Shown in pieces: positions 43,980 through 56,011 of a stretch of DNA of 64,000 bases. The notes beneath the pieces were generated by a model. It was given only the letters and a program-made list of their open reading frames with translations, was not told the origin of the DNA and did no database searches. Made by a program: the position numbers and the translations under genes. Position 1 is the stretch's first letter. Each line of letters begins with the position of its first letter. This stretch comes from Paragonimus westermani (taxonomy: Eukaryota > Platyhelminthes > Trematoda > Plagiorchiida > Troglotrematidae), in the NCBI GenBank assembly GCA_008508345.1, contig QNGE01000105.1, positions 365,705-429,704 of the forward strand, written 5' to 3'.

Positions 43980-46155
43980 CAGTTGAGCTGTACATTTTCA
44001 ATGTTTGAACACTCGTACAGGTAGGTCAACAGAAGACTTTTGCATTCATATTGATGACCTTTGCCGTCGATGCACATCGTCTTGCTGAAACACGGCTTCA
44101 TGGTTTTGCCCCGTTGCAACAACCCTAATCTCGGTCCGCTGATCCGTTGTGCGTGTACATTGTGTGCTTATCTAGAGACTGCTGTTCAAGTCATTGTCAC
44201 TGCCGGTGTTGGAACTGCTCTGAGCGCATGCGCAGAGAAGTCGCTGCTGGCCTAGATACACATCAGCAACCGTCTTTGTACCGTTAGGCTCGCAGGCATG
44301 GTTAGAGTATCGACAGACACCCATCTCAGACGCTGTCTGTTTGTTACTGCCGCATATGCTCCCAAATACTATAGTCTAGACGCAATCATAGGTGAGTTTA
44401 ATCCCCAGCTCACTAGCTTTCTGCATAACGTGTGGTACACGAACGTTTTTATGATGCTTGAAGACTTGAGCGCCCAAGCAGGCCAGCTAAATGATGAAGA
44501 ACCTTTGTGGATTTCGATCCTGAACCAACATACTAAGTTCGTTTTGCTGTCAAGCTTAATTAGGCGTATCTGACTAGCAAAGGCGCAAGTGTTTTACGCC
44601 TGCCAGAGTAGGCTCACCTATAGTGTAGAACCCCATTTATTGTGCGACGTGGAGGGCCGCTGAGCACAGTTGAAGCACATAGTGCACTCCGTGTGGTGGT
44701 ACTTCCCTTTCAGTCTCGAACAACGGGGGTTCTCTGTGATCGACTGAATTTCTTGGCGCTCGCCGGGATATTCTGTCCAACAGTGGACAAAATTCAGCTC
44801 GTTTGGAACTTTAGAAACAACAACAAGATAATCACGAGGGTTGATGGACAACGAGCTATCGTGATGCAACAAGCCACTGTCATGTGGAACTGGCAGAAGT
44901 TTAACTGTGTTATTCATGTGAAGAATAAAAAGAAGCCAGATGTGAGCAAGGCAACCTGCAAAGCCAACGGTGAACCTACAAGCAACCTGCAAGGACGCTT
45001 GGGAAGCTGGGCTGAACACTTCTAAAGGCAATTCAACTGACCACACGTACCACTGACTAAACCTTCAGGTTGCCCATGTGTTCATTGGACTGCTGACCTT
45101 TCCCCGCCCTCAGCAACAGGAGTCTCACTTGAGATTATGTTCTTAAAACGTCACACAGCATCCGGATCAGCGGGATTCCCTACCGCCCTCTTTACGGATG
45201 GGAATCCAGCTTTGATCAAGGAGATGACGGCTTTACCCAAAACATTCTTGGTCATCAAAATCACTCCAAATGATAGGGGATCTGCTAACATAATCCTCTT
45301 TTTCGAAAGGGGCTCACGCACTTCGCTTGCCAATAACTGCGAAATCGGTCTGCTTTCTATGACGTTGAGGCAGTTTGCAACAATTTTACTTCGTAGACTA
45401 AGCGTTGAACGTGAACAGCATTTCCGTGGGTATCAAGTTGGATTTCATCCTGGTCATTACTGTATTGGTCACACCTTCACAACTTCATGTTTGGCCTCCA
45501 TCGTTTATATGGCAGGCTGACAGTTGATCTTTTTAGCTATCAGAGAGCCTTTGCTCAAGTTGACAGAGTTACACTATGGAGCTGTCTGTTGAGAAAGGGT
45601 GTGCCTGAGAGGTATATCGAAATCCTGATTGGAATTTACCACCACACCTCTGACCGGGTTTGAGTTTACGATAGAGTTTCATCGAAATTTGGCATCTGCA
45701 GCGGGGTGCGATAAGGTTGCTCAGCCTTCTGTTACCTATGTAACCTTACACTAGACAAGATCCGAAAGTGCTCCCTGACAAACTACAAGTGTGATGGCGT
45801 GAAATTTCTTCCAGTCACTTAACACCGAGCCATACAGTGTGCAGACGGCAACATCTTAATCTGTAAGATTTCATAGGAAGCCCAGACAGTAGACTTCAGT
45901 TCTGTCAGTTTAGTATGGTCATTGCACCCTTTAAGTACATTTATTAGTTGGAAGGTTGGCAGAACTGCATTTGCTCTCACCTTTGGAAGTGAGCCATTAA
46001 AGGTAGTTGAGAGGTTTATGTACTTTGGGAACTGTACTGGGATCGGAGGAATGTCCCAAGGGACCATATCTTACATGGCTAGGATTTTTGTGGCGTTCAA
46101 CAACTTAGGTCATTTGTGTCGTTGACATGATCTTAGTCTTCCTGTGAAAGGCATC
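43980..46155 (+). pseudogene. LINE-B: endonuclease and reverse transcriptase relic
   Basis: A non-LTR retrotransposon protein that nicks DNA and reverse-transcribes its RNA there. In shifting frames: EN start CTFSMFEHSYR (43990); LAETRLHGF near 44090; ALSACAEKSLLA (44215) and LFVTAAYAPKYYSLDA (44337) of the AP-endonuclease domain; linker NLQGRLGSWAEHF (44990); RT with ASGSAGFPTALFTDGNPALI (45160), ILLRRLSVEREQHFRGYQVG (45390) and the catalytic block reading CADG at 45838-45849 where Y/F-A-D-D is expected; then RFMYFGNCTGIGG (46009). The second catalytic Asp is Gly. Many stops. This is a different family from LINE-A. It breaks off at 46155, where repeat R3 begins. Confidence 0.85.
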
Positions 46156-46465
46156 GTTGTATAACAAGCAACTTTGTTGGTGAGTAGTACACTACTCACA
46201 ACTTGGGGACACACGTGGGAACTAAGGAGGCAAGTGTCAGCGCCAAGGAGGCGAGGTACCAGAAGGGACTGGTGAAATAGTGTGTGCGCTCTATGGGGAA
46301 CGTGCCACCAAGACGAACGACAGTGTATTGCAGTCCAATGTGTGTGAATATGCGTCAGCCGTGCAACTGAGTGTATGTGTTCGTGGTTCTATGTTTTAAC
46401 ATAACCTGCACAGGATTTCGTGCAATAGGTGACCTTGCAGGCCAAACGTATGTTTCGATCACTAC
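46156..46465 (+). repeat. Dispersed repeat R3, copy C (310 bp)
   Basis: Starts GTTGTATAACAAGCAAC, then GTGAGTAGTACACTACTCAC (46180-46199, palindrome with a single central asymmetry), ending ATTTCGTGCAATAGGTGACC and GCAGGCCAAACG. Nearly the same length as copy A (312 bp). Confidence 0.75.
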
Positions 46466-48844
46466 AGTAAAAGCGGTCTTATTGTGACATCGTCGAAACC
46501 TGGTTCGTCCGTGCGCAGAATGTTTATAATGTTTGCTTTCGACAACTGCTATCTCCGAAGCCATGATATCGTGTTAGGAGAACACACTGTCGGGAACAAC
46601 GTAGTTCGTCAACGTGCCTGCAAGATGAACGAACTCTGTTAACCCCTAAACAAATTGATCTTGTCCCCCAGGCTTTGTTGACTAAGGTAAATCTCATAAA
46701 TGCCGAATCACTGCTTGTCACATCTTGGCTTATTTTTCGAGTGGTGGCTTATATTAGAAACAGCAACCTGATGATCAGCATGTGAATTGAGTTTGGTGTT
46801 GAAAATGAATCTTGCTTCAGTAGAACATCCCCGGTCTACTGGTTGGGGTCCAAATGTTAATTAACACTACTGGTTCAGAACACTGTCTGATATGATGAAA
46901 GATGGAAGTCAATGACACTCATATTGCGAATCTCCGTGCTTATTGTTGTGCCGGTTTGTCTGTTTCCAGTTCTTTCTCTTTCTTTATCTCAAAAATATCG
47001 ACATGATTACCACCGTCTGTACGGTTTTTCGTGACAAATATTATATATCGATAAGATCGTACCATAAATCTATGCCGAGATGTATTGAACGATGTGGACG
47101 TGCACTAGTTATTGTGTCTTGCCGGATAGAGAGTTTCAGCATGGCCACAACAGAAGCGAGGTTTACAGGTTTCAAATGCAGGAAGCTTGGTGTACATTGA
47201 TGTGACCATTCGGTCAGTCATGTTAAGAAAGGCGCTGTTAGAAACAGAAGTGCTTAAATGGAAAAAAGACGCATGCTGCGGAAACAGGCTTGGCAAGGTG
47301 TGGTGGTCAAATGTGATTTGCTGAGTAGCCTCCTAACAAGAAAGCACATCGCGTTAAGTCGTCAGCGATACCAAAATGACCGGATGTAACAGAAAGGGTT
47401 ATCAAGGTTGAAGATGTCGTATTAGTCAAAGGTGTGAACTCAAGGGAAGTGTGTACTTATTATCAGACTGACACTACAATATTTCAAGTTACGAAGGTCC
47501 TAGAAGCAGGATGTCTGCGAAGCCATGTGTGGATTATCTAACTGGGATCGGGGTTGTGATGAAATATAGTACAATAGACAAACGAATTTTGCGAAAGATA
47601 CGCGTAACATTCTCAACCGCCTGAGCAAGCGGATGGGGAAGCTGCTCAGCGTACACGAATTTACATTGAATTGAAGGATCACTTCATGCACCTTAAATAA
47701 CGTACAGACAGATGACAAAGGTTAACACTGTTTGACGGCGAGATACTGTTAGTCATTAAAAAAATTAAAAAGCTGAGTAGGGTGCAAACGTGGTATTTCC
47801 TCTTGGGACTGCCGGCTGTATAGTTTCGGTTAGTAGGCCGAATTTGGCATGCGGACTTCAGGAAAACAGCCTTCGATCAAACTCACTGGAGACTGAAGCA
47901 TGGATAATGACATGGAAGGTGTAATGACACCGTTGAATGTGATGTGTAAACTCTGTCCTTCTTTTCGTTCCTCATTACACACTATTTTCATACTTGTTGT
48001 GTTCATTGTACATATAAACCTGACAACTGTTTGAATCGATCCTCATATTCCTTGCACTCCGCTTTTAAATGGTCATTGCTACCATAGTTCCATTGTAATG
48101 ACATCCGTTTTAACACCAAATTTACTGGAATTTCTGTGCCTTTCAAGAGGAAACTTCTCCCAACCTATATCGGACGCAATGTAATGAAATCTGTTGAGCA
48201 ACTGCTGTAAGTGTATGCAATTCTGCAACATTGCTCGTTTATTCTTTGTTTCATTACGGACGTTCGAGGTGGACAGCGTAAAAAATCTAGACCACTTATT
48301 CCACAGTGACCTGCCATCATAAGTGAACAACTTTGGAAGGTGTATTTTTCCGCACAGCGGGTTGTGAATACAGCACAAAGAAGACTATTTTCTTCCAAAC
48401 TATTTAACCCACATCAAATTTTGTCGTCCATGCGTTTGCAACCCAGTTATGTTCTTGTCACAGTGAATCATCGTGCAGCTTTACCTCTTAATTATGCAAT
48501 GCAAACATGCACACTAGACAGCTATTGCTGATCAGTATAATAAAGTACGATCCAGTTAATATGACAGAATGATATGTGATATTCGTGGAGTTCAACCTCA
48601 AGTGAAGGTCGTTAGGAGTTTTATCGTTCCTCGAAAGGTACACCATTACAAATGGGTTACACTGTACCTCATTTGAAACATCTACTCACCCTGGGGCAAA
48701 TCAATCGAACGCGTAATACTTCAATCCTTCAAATTTATTCAGCGGGATATGCGAATATATCGTACTACTTAAAAATAGTGGGTAGTAGGATGCTTTTGTG
48801 AAGAAATTACATGTTCGGGGCCATGACAGCAGACATCCCCTCGA
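46466..48844. other. No gene recognised; weak gag-like frame at 48079-48378
   Basis: Mostly featureless. On the minus strand 48378-48079 is open for 99 codons, with KLFTYDGRSLWNKWSRFF then NKRAMLQNCI. This superficially resembles the start of a gypsy capsid (F-D-G-x-x-x-W-x-x-W). No retroviral genes adjoin it, so the call is weak. Confidence 0.3.
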
Positions 48845-50960
48845 CTGGCGGCATCCAATTGGGATTAACCTGTCACAATGACCGAAGCCAAAGGACACCT
48901 GCACATAACCATCACCACAAGTGGCATACGTTGTACCACTTGTGGCTGCACACACACACACACACACGATGTATCCCGTGAAACCCTAAAGAATAAGACC
49001 AAGAGATGTATGAAGGAGGCTTTCGTGTTCAGCCCACCGATACTAGTTAGTCAATTGATAGAGTAGTTTGAAAGCGAAACCCCTATCTCTCGAGAAATGA
49101 ACAGAGAGAAACTCCACCGGCAAGGTCTAAGCTGGGAAGGAAAATGTTTGAAACACAATGCAAGAACTGGCTCAACAAACGAGAAAATGTTAGTGCACTC
49201 TAGAAAGGATTTGGAGTAAAAACGAAGTGCAAGGCTGGACTGGAAGAAAACAGACAAAATATTCATTATACAGCAACTCAGCTAAGTTAAAAACAAAAGA
49301 GCGTAGAAGGCCACAGATACCCCAAGTTTCTGAAAAGGGGAGCGGATTAGTTCCGAATGATGGCAGTCGTTGGTTAATGTGAACAGGAAGAAAATAGATA
49401 TAACGGATGTAACCTACTTGAGTCCAACGTGCTCATCGTCTCTTCGCTGACGGTGTACAATGAGTACGTTGGTGACGTACTGATCCCAAACGGTCGGCGC
49501 ATTCGCGGCCGCACACATCGTAACGCCACATAGTCGTCACCACGACCTACAGCACCGATAGTTCTCTTAAACACTGCGCTTCCGTTAACTGCTGCACAGT
49601 AGTTGCTTATAGGAGTTGCGGACGCCCGTCAGGATTCTATTCCCCTAAACTGTCCGGTTCAACGCCACCTCTTCCCAACATCTAAAATCAATGTTAAAAC
49701 ATGGGAGACTCTCCAGGATAACACCCTGATATATCCGCTTTTGACCATTAGCATTGCGCTTACCTGATTTCAGTTGTCCGTACAGCAGTTGCTTTGGAAT
49801 ACGGTCACCTCCCATCCAAAGGATATGACCTAGCCAACGAGGCTGATTCAGAATCAGTATGGTTTCCGCTCAATACGTGTACGTTTGCCGTAATACCTCA
49901 GTGTTCAGAAACATGTCCGATCACTGAATACTCAAGTTGCGTCCCATATACTCCAAATGGAATTGTGATACACTGGAACCGCTGATACACCGTCCAAGCC
50001 TTGCTGCCGTACAGCAGTGTAGACAGCACCGTTGTGCGGTAGACGGACAGCTTAATGGCTATCTTAAGGTCGTGGTTCTTCCAAACACGTCTTTCAAGAT
50101 ATCCGGAAGCAATATTAGCCTTTGTCACGCAAGCTATCAGCTGGCGGTTCACCGACAAATCTGTGGACAATTTGCTGCCCAAGTAGCAAAAGTGTGCGCG
50201 GCTGTCAGCAACTTTTCCATCGATGCAAATTTCAGGCGCAGATGCAGGAACAACACATCAACTCGGAGAAGGTTGTAAGAAAGAAAGTGCTTTACCTTTG
50301 TTGATATCCGGTCCAAATTTGGATGCCGTAGTCGCGAAAGTCGTGGCCGTTTGCAGAAGTTCGCCTTCGCTCTGAGCAAACAGCGCGCTATCATCTGCGA
50401 ACAGAAGTATGCGCATCGTTGTGGTGTGTAGCCGAGCTGGGGAGCCGAAACATCGACTATTCAACAGGCGCCCATCCGTCCGGCACTCAGCCTCAACTTT
50501 CTCTTTCTCAGAGGGCTGAAAAACAAGTGTTAGCATGCCAGTTAAATATAGACTGAATAGGGTTGGAGCTATGACACAACCTTGCTTTATGTCAGTGACA
50601 GTGTCAGAATCATCAGAGGTCGATCCATACGATTGTACTTTTGTCTTCATGTCCACATGCAACATTCGAATTAAATTAACGAACTTGCATCGGTATCCGA
50701 AGTCACAAAGCACCGTCCGCAATGCCTTGCGGCTTCCGAAATTAAACGCCTTGGTGCAGCCAACGCACAAGGTATGCAGAAGCTGGTTTCATTTCCGGCA
50801 CTTCCCTCAAGGCTGTCGAGCAGCAAACATCAATTCGATCGTACTGCGACTCGCTCGAGATTTACACTGCTCCGGGGGAACATTGGCCTCCAAAACATCC
50901 TCATCCAATCGGTTTAGGCGGATTCTTGCAGGCATCTTGCTTGCGCAGGTCAGCAGGCTG
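48845..50960 (-). pseudogene. LINE-A copy 2: reverse transcriptase and 3' UTR
   Basis: The longest LINE-A copy. On the minus strand, 50770-50258 encodes the RT palm: VGCTKAFNFGSRKALRTVL, VTDIKQGCVIAPTLFSLYL, and the intact catalytic LLFADDSALFA (FADD at about 50390-50401). After a frameshift, 50182-49898 gives SKLSTDLSVNRQLIA and STLLYGSKAWTVYQR. The C-terminal zinc-finger end is at 49574-49470 in another frame. 49395-48845 is the 3' UTR, with a (CA)n run at 48951-48967. Similarity to copy 1 continues through the UTR. The RT core residues remain, but frameshifts separate the domains. The 5' end beyond 50960 is lost. Confidence 0.9.
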
Positions 50961-53845
50961 GTGTCGCGACAATATACGACACCTCACAGTAGACAAACAC
51001 ATTTCCCGAAAGTGTCCATTCTGGAAAGAGGTTACAGTAAGGTAAAGATAACACTGGCATGTCTAGCGCACAATACATGAATTATTTTCAAAGATATCAA
51101 TATACATTATACATAAGATAATAAGGGGTTTTACGAGTCGTTCATTTGTTGCATGCGACTGCGTGTGTGTCGACGTTTATACGTGCCACAGATCCCACGC
51201 ACTTGCTTCTGGTTTGCTTGTGCGTTCAATGGCTGCATCCCTATTCTTCCTAGTTATTCTGGTGTGTCGGTTTCTGGTGTTTTTGAAGATCCATTCTAAA
51301 TTCCAAGTAGTACATTTGATTCTGATTCGCTCGTATTTCTTCTTGTTAAATTCGCTTCTATCTCCTTTTGCGTCCGACTGGAACATATCGATTTGGTGCA
51401 CATACTCTTGAAAGTGGTTAGCCCGTGCTCGTTTGTAAATCTGCAGTGACCATCGATCGTGTGGCTTCTCTAAGGATCCCGGTTGCAACCATGTTTTAGT
51501 GCTTGTCTGTTCTGTACGCATGATTCTGTGTACGCCTGCTATAGAAGGTCTGATATGAACTCAGTGCCACTTTCTTCAGCCGTGCAGCTGATTGCACGCA
51601 GCGAATGTTCACTCCTGTTCTAACGACCCATCTATTCCTCCATCATTCAAGGTCGATTGACTTGGACCTTTTCGATCGCTGTTTAACGCACTCGAGGTTT
51701 CCATGCACTTCTGACTTGGCACGCTTTTAATCGTCGCCGAGTGAGCTGTGGCCCACTTCGCGGTTCTCTTCTTTCTTCTCTTGATTGCAGCCGTTGGTCC
51801 CAGATTAGGCCAGAACTAACTGCGCATCACATTTCCTAATATTGCTGGAAATATACGGTTTGTTTCTAAACTCTGACGTGTTCCTTTCGTTCGATGTCTG
51901 ATGGGACTACGTTCCGACTGCTTTTCAGGGAAGGTGTTTCAAATTGTTAGTGGACGAGGGTCGAGTGCATGCCCACTTGTCCGCTGCAAATCTTTCAAGG
52001 TATAGGTCGAAGTAGCTGCTTGCTTGAGTGCTTGATGATTGCTATATGTTAATAGAACGTTGGTGGCCACGTTCCTTGCTCTAGTTATTCCCTCCTTATT
52101 GGTTCGTCTCCTCACTTTAGAATTCTTTATACCGATCACGAGCCTTTCTTACATTCTGACACTACCACTCTAGTTACGCGCGTGGCAAACCATTTATCCA
52201 ACGAATGTTGATCTTGACGTATTATCAAATATGGCTATCGTTTGCTTGTGGAAACTTGTTTCCATGTAGTTTTTCTCCTTTGTTTTCCACTGCCGGACCT
52301 TTTTTTATATGTACACTGGTTCCATTTTTGCCTGACCGCTTCGCCAGTACGTGACTGTTGCGTTTGATCATACTTACACGAACCGTTAATCTCGGAACTC
52401 CTATATTTGGCGGCTTCAGTATTGTGGTCTATTGTTGCTTTCCACTATTTGGTTTATCATATTGTTTTTGAACGTTAGCACCTTATTAATAAGAAACTCG
52501 CCAATACGACCGTCTTCCTCTTTGTGTCCGAATTGGTTGCTCGACGGGTTCAGAATTTATAGTGTAGTGAGATCACCTTCGAGGTCCCCAAAATTCTAAA
52601 CTCCGCTTGACGTGACAGTTGCCTTGTCAGTACCACCGCGCCGGTTCACATTATCTTGTGAATGTGAATTTACTACAATCCACTAGCATCAGAGTTAGCG
52701 TGCCGGCATAGATATCACAGTTTTGCTCGTAGCTGTGTGATGAATCCGCATCATCTCTACTGCTGTAGGTTACATTCACTAAGATAACAATGTTGAGCTA
52801 TTACCGTTAGGTACGCCGTTTAATCAGTCTAACGCTTGTTCAAATTCTGAAGGTCAACTGGAATTATCCGTCGACGTACTCTTCCTCCCTGGCGGCTGCT
52901 GTGCGGTTGTTCTCAAGGTGCTCTCACGTCCAGCTCCCAAGCACCTCTTAATTGTTACGTTGAAGTCTGCAGTGAACGGTGGGTAAATCAATAAATAAGG
53001 TTTGTTTGCAGATTCATCGTCTTCTCCCTGCGACTTCCGATTCACGGTAACGTAAGGTTGGGGAAACTCTGGGCTGACGAATTCAGGAACTAGCACCACA
53101 GTAGACGCTTGTTACTTACAGACGCGACTATCGTGGATCCAGGATATCGATATACGTTGCGAGAAGATTAAGCGTTGCTCGAACAACTACTAGAAGTCCG
53201 GGATCAACAGTGCTCGATAAATCCGCGTCGATGTAGACCAAATCTATCTACCAACTGGGTGAAAGCTATCAGTCCTTCTACAATGGCCGAGCTAATCGAA
53301 GTTGACACGCGTGATTTTCGAGGACGTTCTACTGGCCACCAATCGACCAAAGCTTCTCCAAGGACAACCGTGTCACTGAGCTTGCCTGCTGTACCTCTCT
53401 GTGTAGAGAATTGTACTGTTCCCTATCTCCAACACTTGAGCAGTGTTCCCCAGGTGACCCACATTGATAACGATATCGAAATTTATTTAAATGCTTCCGA
53501 TGACTCTGCTTCAGTTCATTCTTTGCATGTGCCAGTTTTTCTAAGGAGTCGCATGATTTTAGCAGGGACGTGTCTGTGATTGTTCAGCTGTCTGCTGTGT
53601 CGTATGATTGTGATTTAAAAAATTCTTTTACATATTAAAACAAAAAAACCTCCTACGGCACAATAGGCACATCTTACACTTTTCCGAATATTCCGTCCAC
53701 CATCATTCAGATGATATTCCAAACTCACATATTAACGGTATACCAATGACAGCATTCACTTCCTGCGCATAATTTTCAGCACAAGGAGGATTTAAAAGAA
53801 ACCCCACACTCTATCGTGCAACTAAAAAGTGCGTGTTCAGAAAGA
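50961..53845. other. No gene recognised; three modest open frames
   Basis: Open frames: 51177-51521 (minus, 114 codons, very basic and hydrophilic), 52854-53099 (minus, 81 codons, with NKPYLLIYPPFTADFNVT) and 53175-53579 (plus, 134 codons, with YLNASDDSASVHSLHVPVF). The last two are non-repetitive within the window and have plausible composition, so they could be host exons or old element pieces. I recognise no domain. Confidence 0.3.
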
Positions 53846-54560
53846 AATGGGTGTAGTTTATGAACCTTTGACGCACGAAGCAGAATACAGATATATCCAC
53901 CACCATTGTGCGCTCAAAAACGACTAATCAAAACGTTGAATCTTCCATGGCCGTGTACGCAAACCCAGGATAGAATGACTGCGTAGATGTGACGCATCGC
54001 TCGCAGACTTCGTACAACTCACGCGGCCAATGTTACGTAACTAAGTCTCATGCCTTAAACCAGACAAACAAGCAAAAACTGTTGACTGACATCCTTCGCT
54101 TTAGTGATATGTCATCTACCACCCCCATCTAACCCATATAAATGTGTTGTATTTAGCCTGATGATGAAACACCGAAAACGAGCTTGTGTGCTACGCATTC
54201 CTTCTAATGAGAAAACAGATAGTTCGGTTGCCCCGTAGTTTCAGTCCAAAAAATTCGGTTTTACATTAATTTACATCTTACACGGTTATGTGGGGTCAGT
54301 TTCTTAAATACCCCAAGGATACTCTGAGGACAGTGTCCAAATGCATCTTCAGAGTGTTTCACCATCACGTGATATAACCAGCTCTGGAAAGCCGTTTAAG
54401 TAAATCGGCTTTGGCGAGGCAGATCAGAAGGTTGCAAACTCCACCGAACGATTGGGCAGACTCTAGCGCAGGACTTCGTCAACTGCCGGGAATCGTCGAA
54501 GAGTTGAAAATCTTGCGAACTGTTCTGCTGAGGCGAGGGTTCTCGCATCCATCCGTCGCG
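53846..54560 (+). repeat. Dispersed repeat R5, copy 1
   Basis: Shares GTGTAGTTTATGAACCTTTG, then ACGCACG, with 60840, and a longer block: TCAGTCCAAAAAATTCG, ACATTAATTTAC, GTGTCCAAATGCA, ATCGGCTTTGGCGAGGCA, GGGCAGACT and AGTTGAAAATCTTGCGAAC, aligned with 60905-61200. About 250 bp (53,890-54,210) is extra relative to the second copy. Part of that extra piece (CATATAAATG, GATGATGAA, AAAACGAGCTTGT) also occurs at 58985-59150. Confidence 0.65.
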
Positions 54561-55282
54561 GAACTTTTTTTTCACACGACGGATATTTATCGGATTAGGA
54601 AGAAGAACGCAACCTCACACGTTAAACAAGAAAAAATGGGATTATCATATTTACTATGGAGAATAATATGTATGCGGCATTTTTTTAACAAACAGTTCGT
54701 GCGATATTGTTATTCTTGCTATGATTATTGAAACATATATTAAGTCCTTCATTTCACCACGTATAAACCAAGATTTTCGCTTTCTGACGCAAATATTGTG
54801 TAACGCGGACCACATCTGGGAAACAATAATGAAAACCCCGAATCGCTGTGATTCAGCAAACCCAACCGCACCCAGGACCTCTCTGAATTACGATATGAGT
54901 TGGTTGGATTAATCGCAGTGAAGTAGTAAACTTAGCGATGTATAAGATTAGCCGAGTTCGCGTAGTACCCAATGGTTCTAACAAACCAACATTTCCGAAA
55001 TTACTTGTCTTACTGCTGAATAGATGCCAATGCACATCACTGCAAATACTTGGAGTATAGCACAAACTAGAACGCCCTTGAAGAGACAGCAGTGAGGCCT
55101 AAACGACAGAACATAAGGCACCTAATGTGCCGTTAACCAATACGGTGTTTCAAGGACAAAACGAGTTGATGACGGCGGTCTGGGAGCAGAGACAGATGCT
55201 ACGAATACTTCTTGAAATACTGAAATGTATTGTTCAGGACATGTATGTGGAGTTTATCGAATGCAATAATTGTGTCGTCATG
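54561..55282. other. No feature recognised
   Basis: Short open frames 54411-54731 and 54721-54912 without family motif. Sequence between repeat R5 and the gypsy LTR. Confidence 0.4.
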
Positions 55283-55455
55283 CGTTAGTACACCTAAACG
55301 TCAAGCGAGCAGGCACCGGAGCAGAAACGTTCGAGTGCGCGGGTGACATGCCGGTAACCATACTCGTTCAAACAAATGTTTGAGCGCATACAAAATGTGG
55401 GGAGGAGAAAGAGTACAAACGCTAACTGCAACTTCAGCGCAGTTAACAATAAACA
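55283..55455 (-). repeat. 3' LTR of reverse-strand gypsy element (173 bp)
   Basis: Nearly identical to 60513-60685: CGTTAGTACACCTAAACGTC ... AGCGCAGTTAACAATAAACA, about ten differences. The minus-strand element runs from 60685 to 55283. I could not fix the terminal bases or find a target duplication. Confidence 0.85.
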
Positions 55456-56011
55456 AATAGGGTCGCTACAGAGCTCGCCCGCTAGAAGACAACCAGAGTG
55501 TTGACTTCGATAATGTAATAGTTTTCCAGTTAACTGGAACTGTTGACTCGAGCATGAATGGTCTAATTTACTCCTGCCACACAGCTCGCGTCAACGTCCA
55601 GTAGAAAGAGGGAGGGAAAACAATTGAAAGTGGTTGGGAGGGCACGGTTTGGCGGGTCAATAATTGTAGGCAGAAGGGGAATTGGGAACAGACACGTTGT
55701 GGTCGGGCTAGTAAGGCCGTGGCTCTGTTCACGTCCATCGCAGGCGATCTTCACAGGAATTCGAGCTTTCCAGCGTCTTTTCGCAATGCACGCCCTCAGT
55801 GCCCCATGTAGTCGATGGATAGTTAATTCCAGGTAGCTAGAATGTACAGTGCTCATAAACTGAAAACGATAACCTCACCGGGATTTCTGATTCCATGGCA
55901 TTCGACAAGATAAGACTTTCTTTTGCTTTTCGAAAGAAAACGTCTCGTCGACAGTCTGCTGTAGGTCAGGCCATCTAAAATCAACTTGGTAAGGGAGTGT
56001 GACAACAAAAA
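55456..56011. other. Gypsy 3' untranslated region (between INT end and 3' LTR)
   Basis: No motif. Open frames here (55563-55856 minus, 55624-55836 plus) overlap and look like chance. The polypurine tract was not recognised. Confidence 0.4.

Noticed and set aside
44618..45046. 142-codon minus-strand open frame
   Set aside because: Antisense shadow of the LINE-B linker region, which has clear similarity on the plus strand.
48079..48378. Gypsy capsid gene on the minus strand
   Set aside because: One loose W-x-x-W-like match without neighbouring pol or LTR; kept only as a weak note.
50535..51080. 181-codon plus-strand open frame
   Set aside because: Antisense of the LINE-A reverse transcriptase; no independent motif.
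54150..54200. Possible hammerhead core CTGATGA...GAAA in repeat R5
   Set aside because: The bases between the two core boxes (TGAAACACC) cannot form a stem II, and no cleavage triplet with a stem I partner follows. The related piece at 59082 lacks the core.
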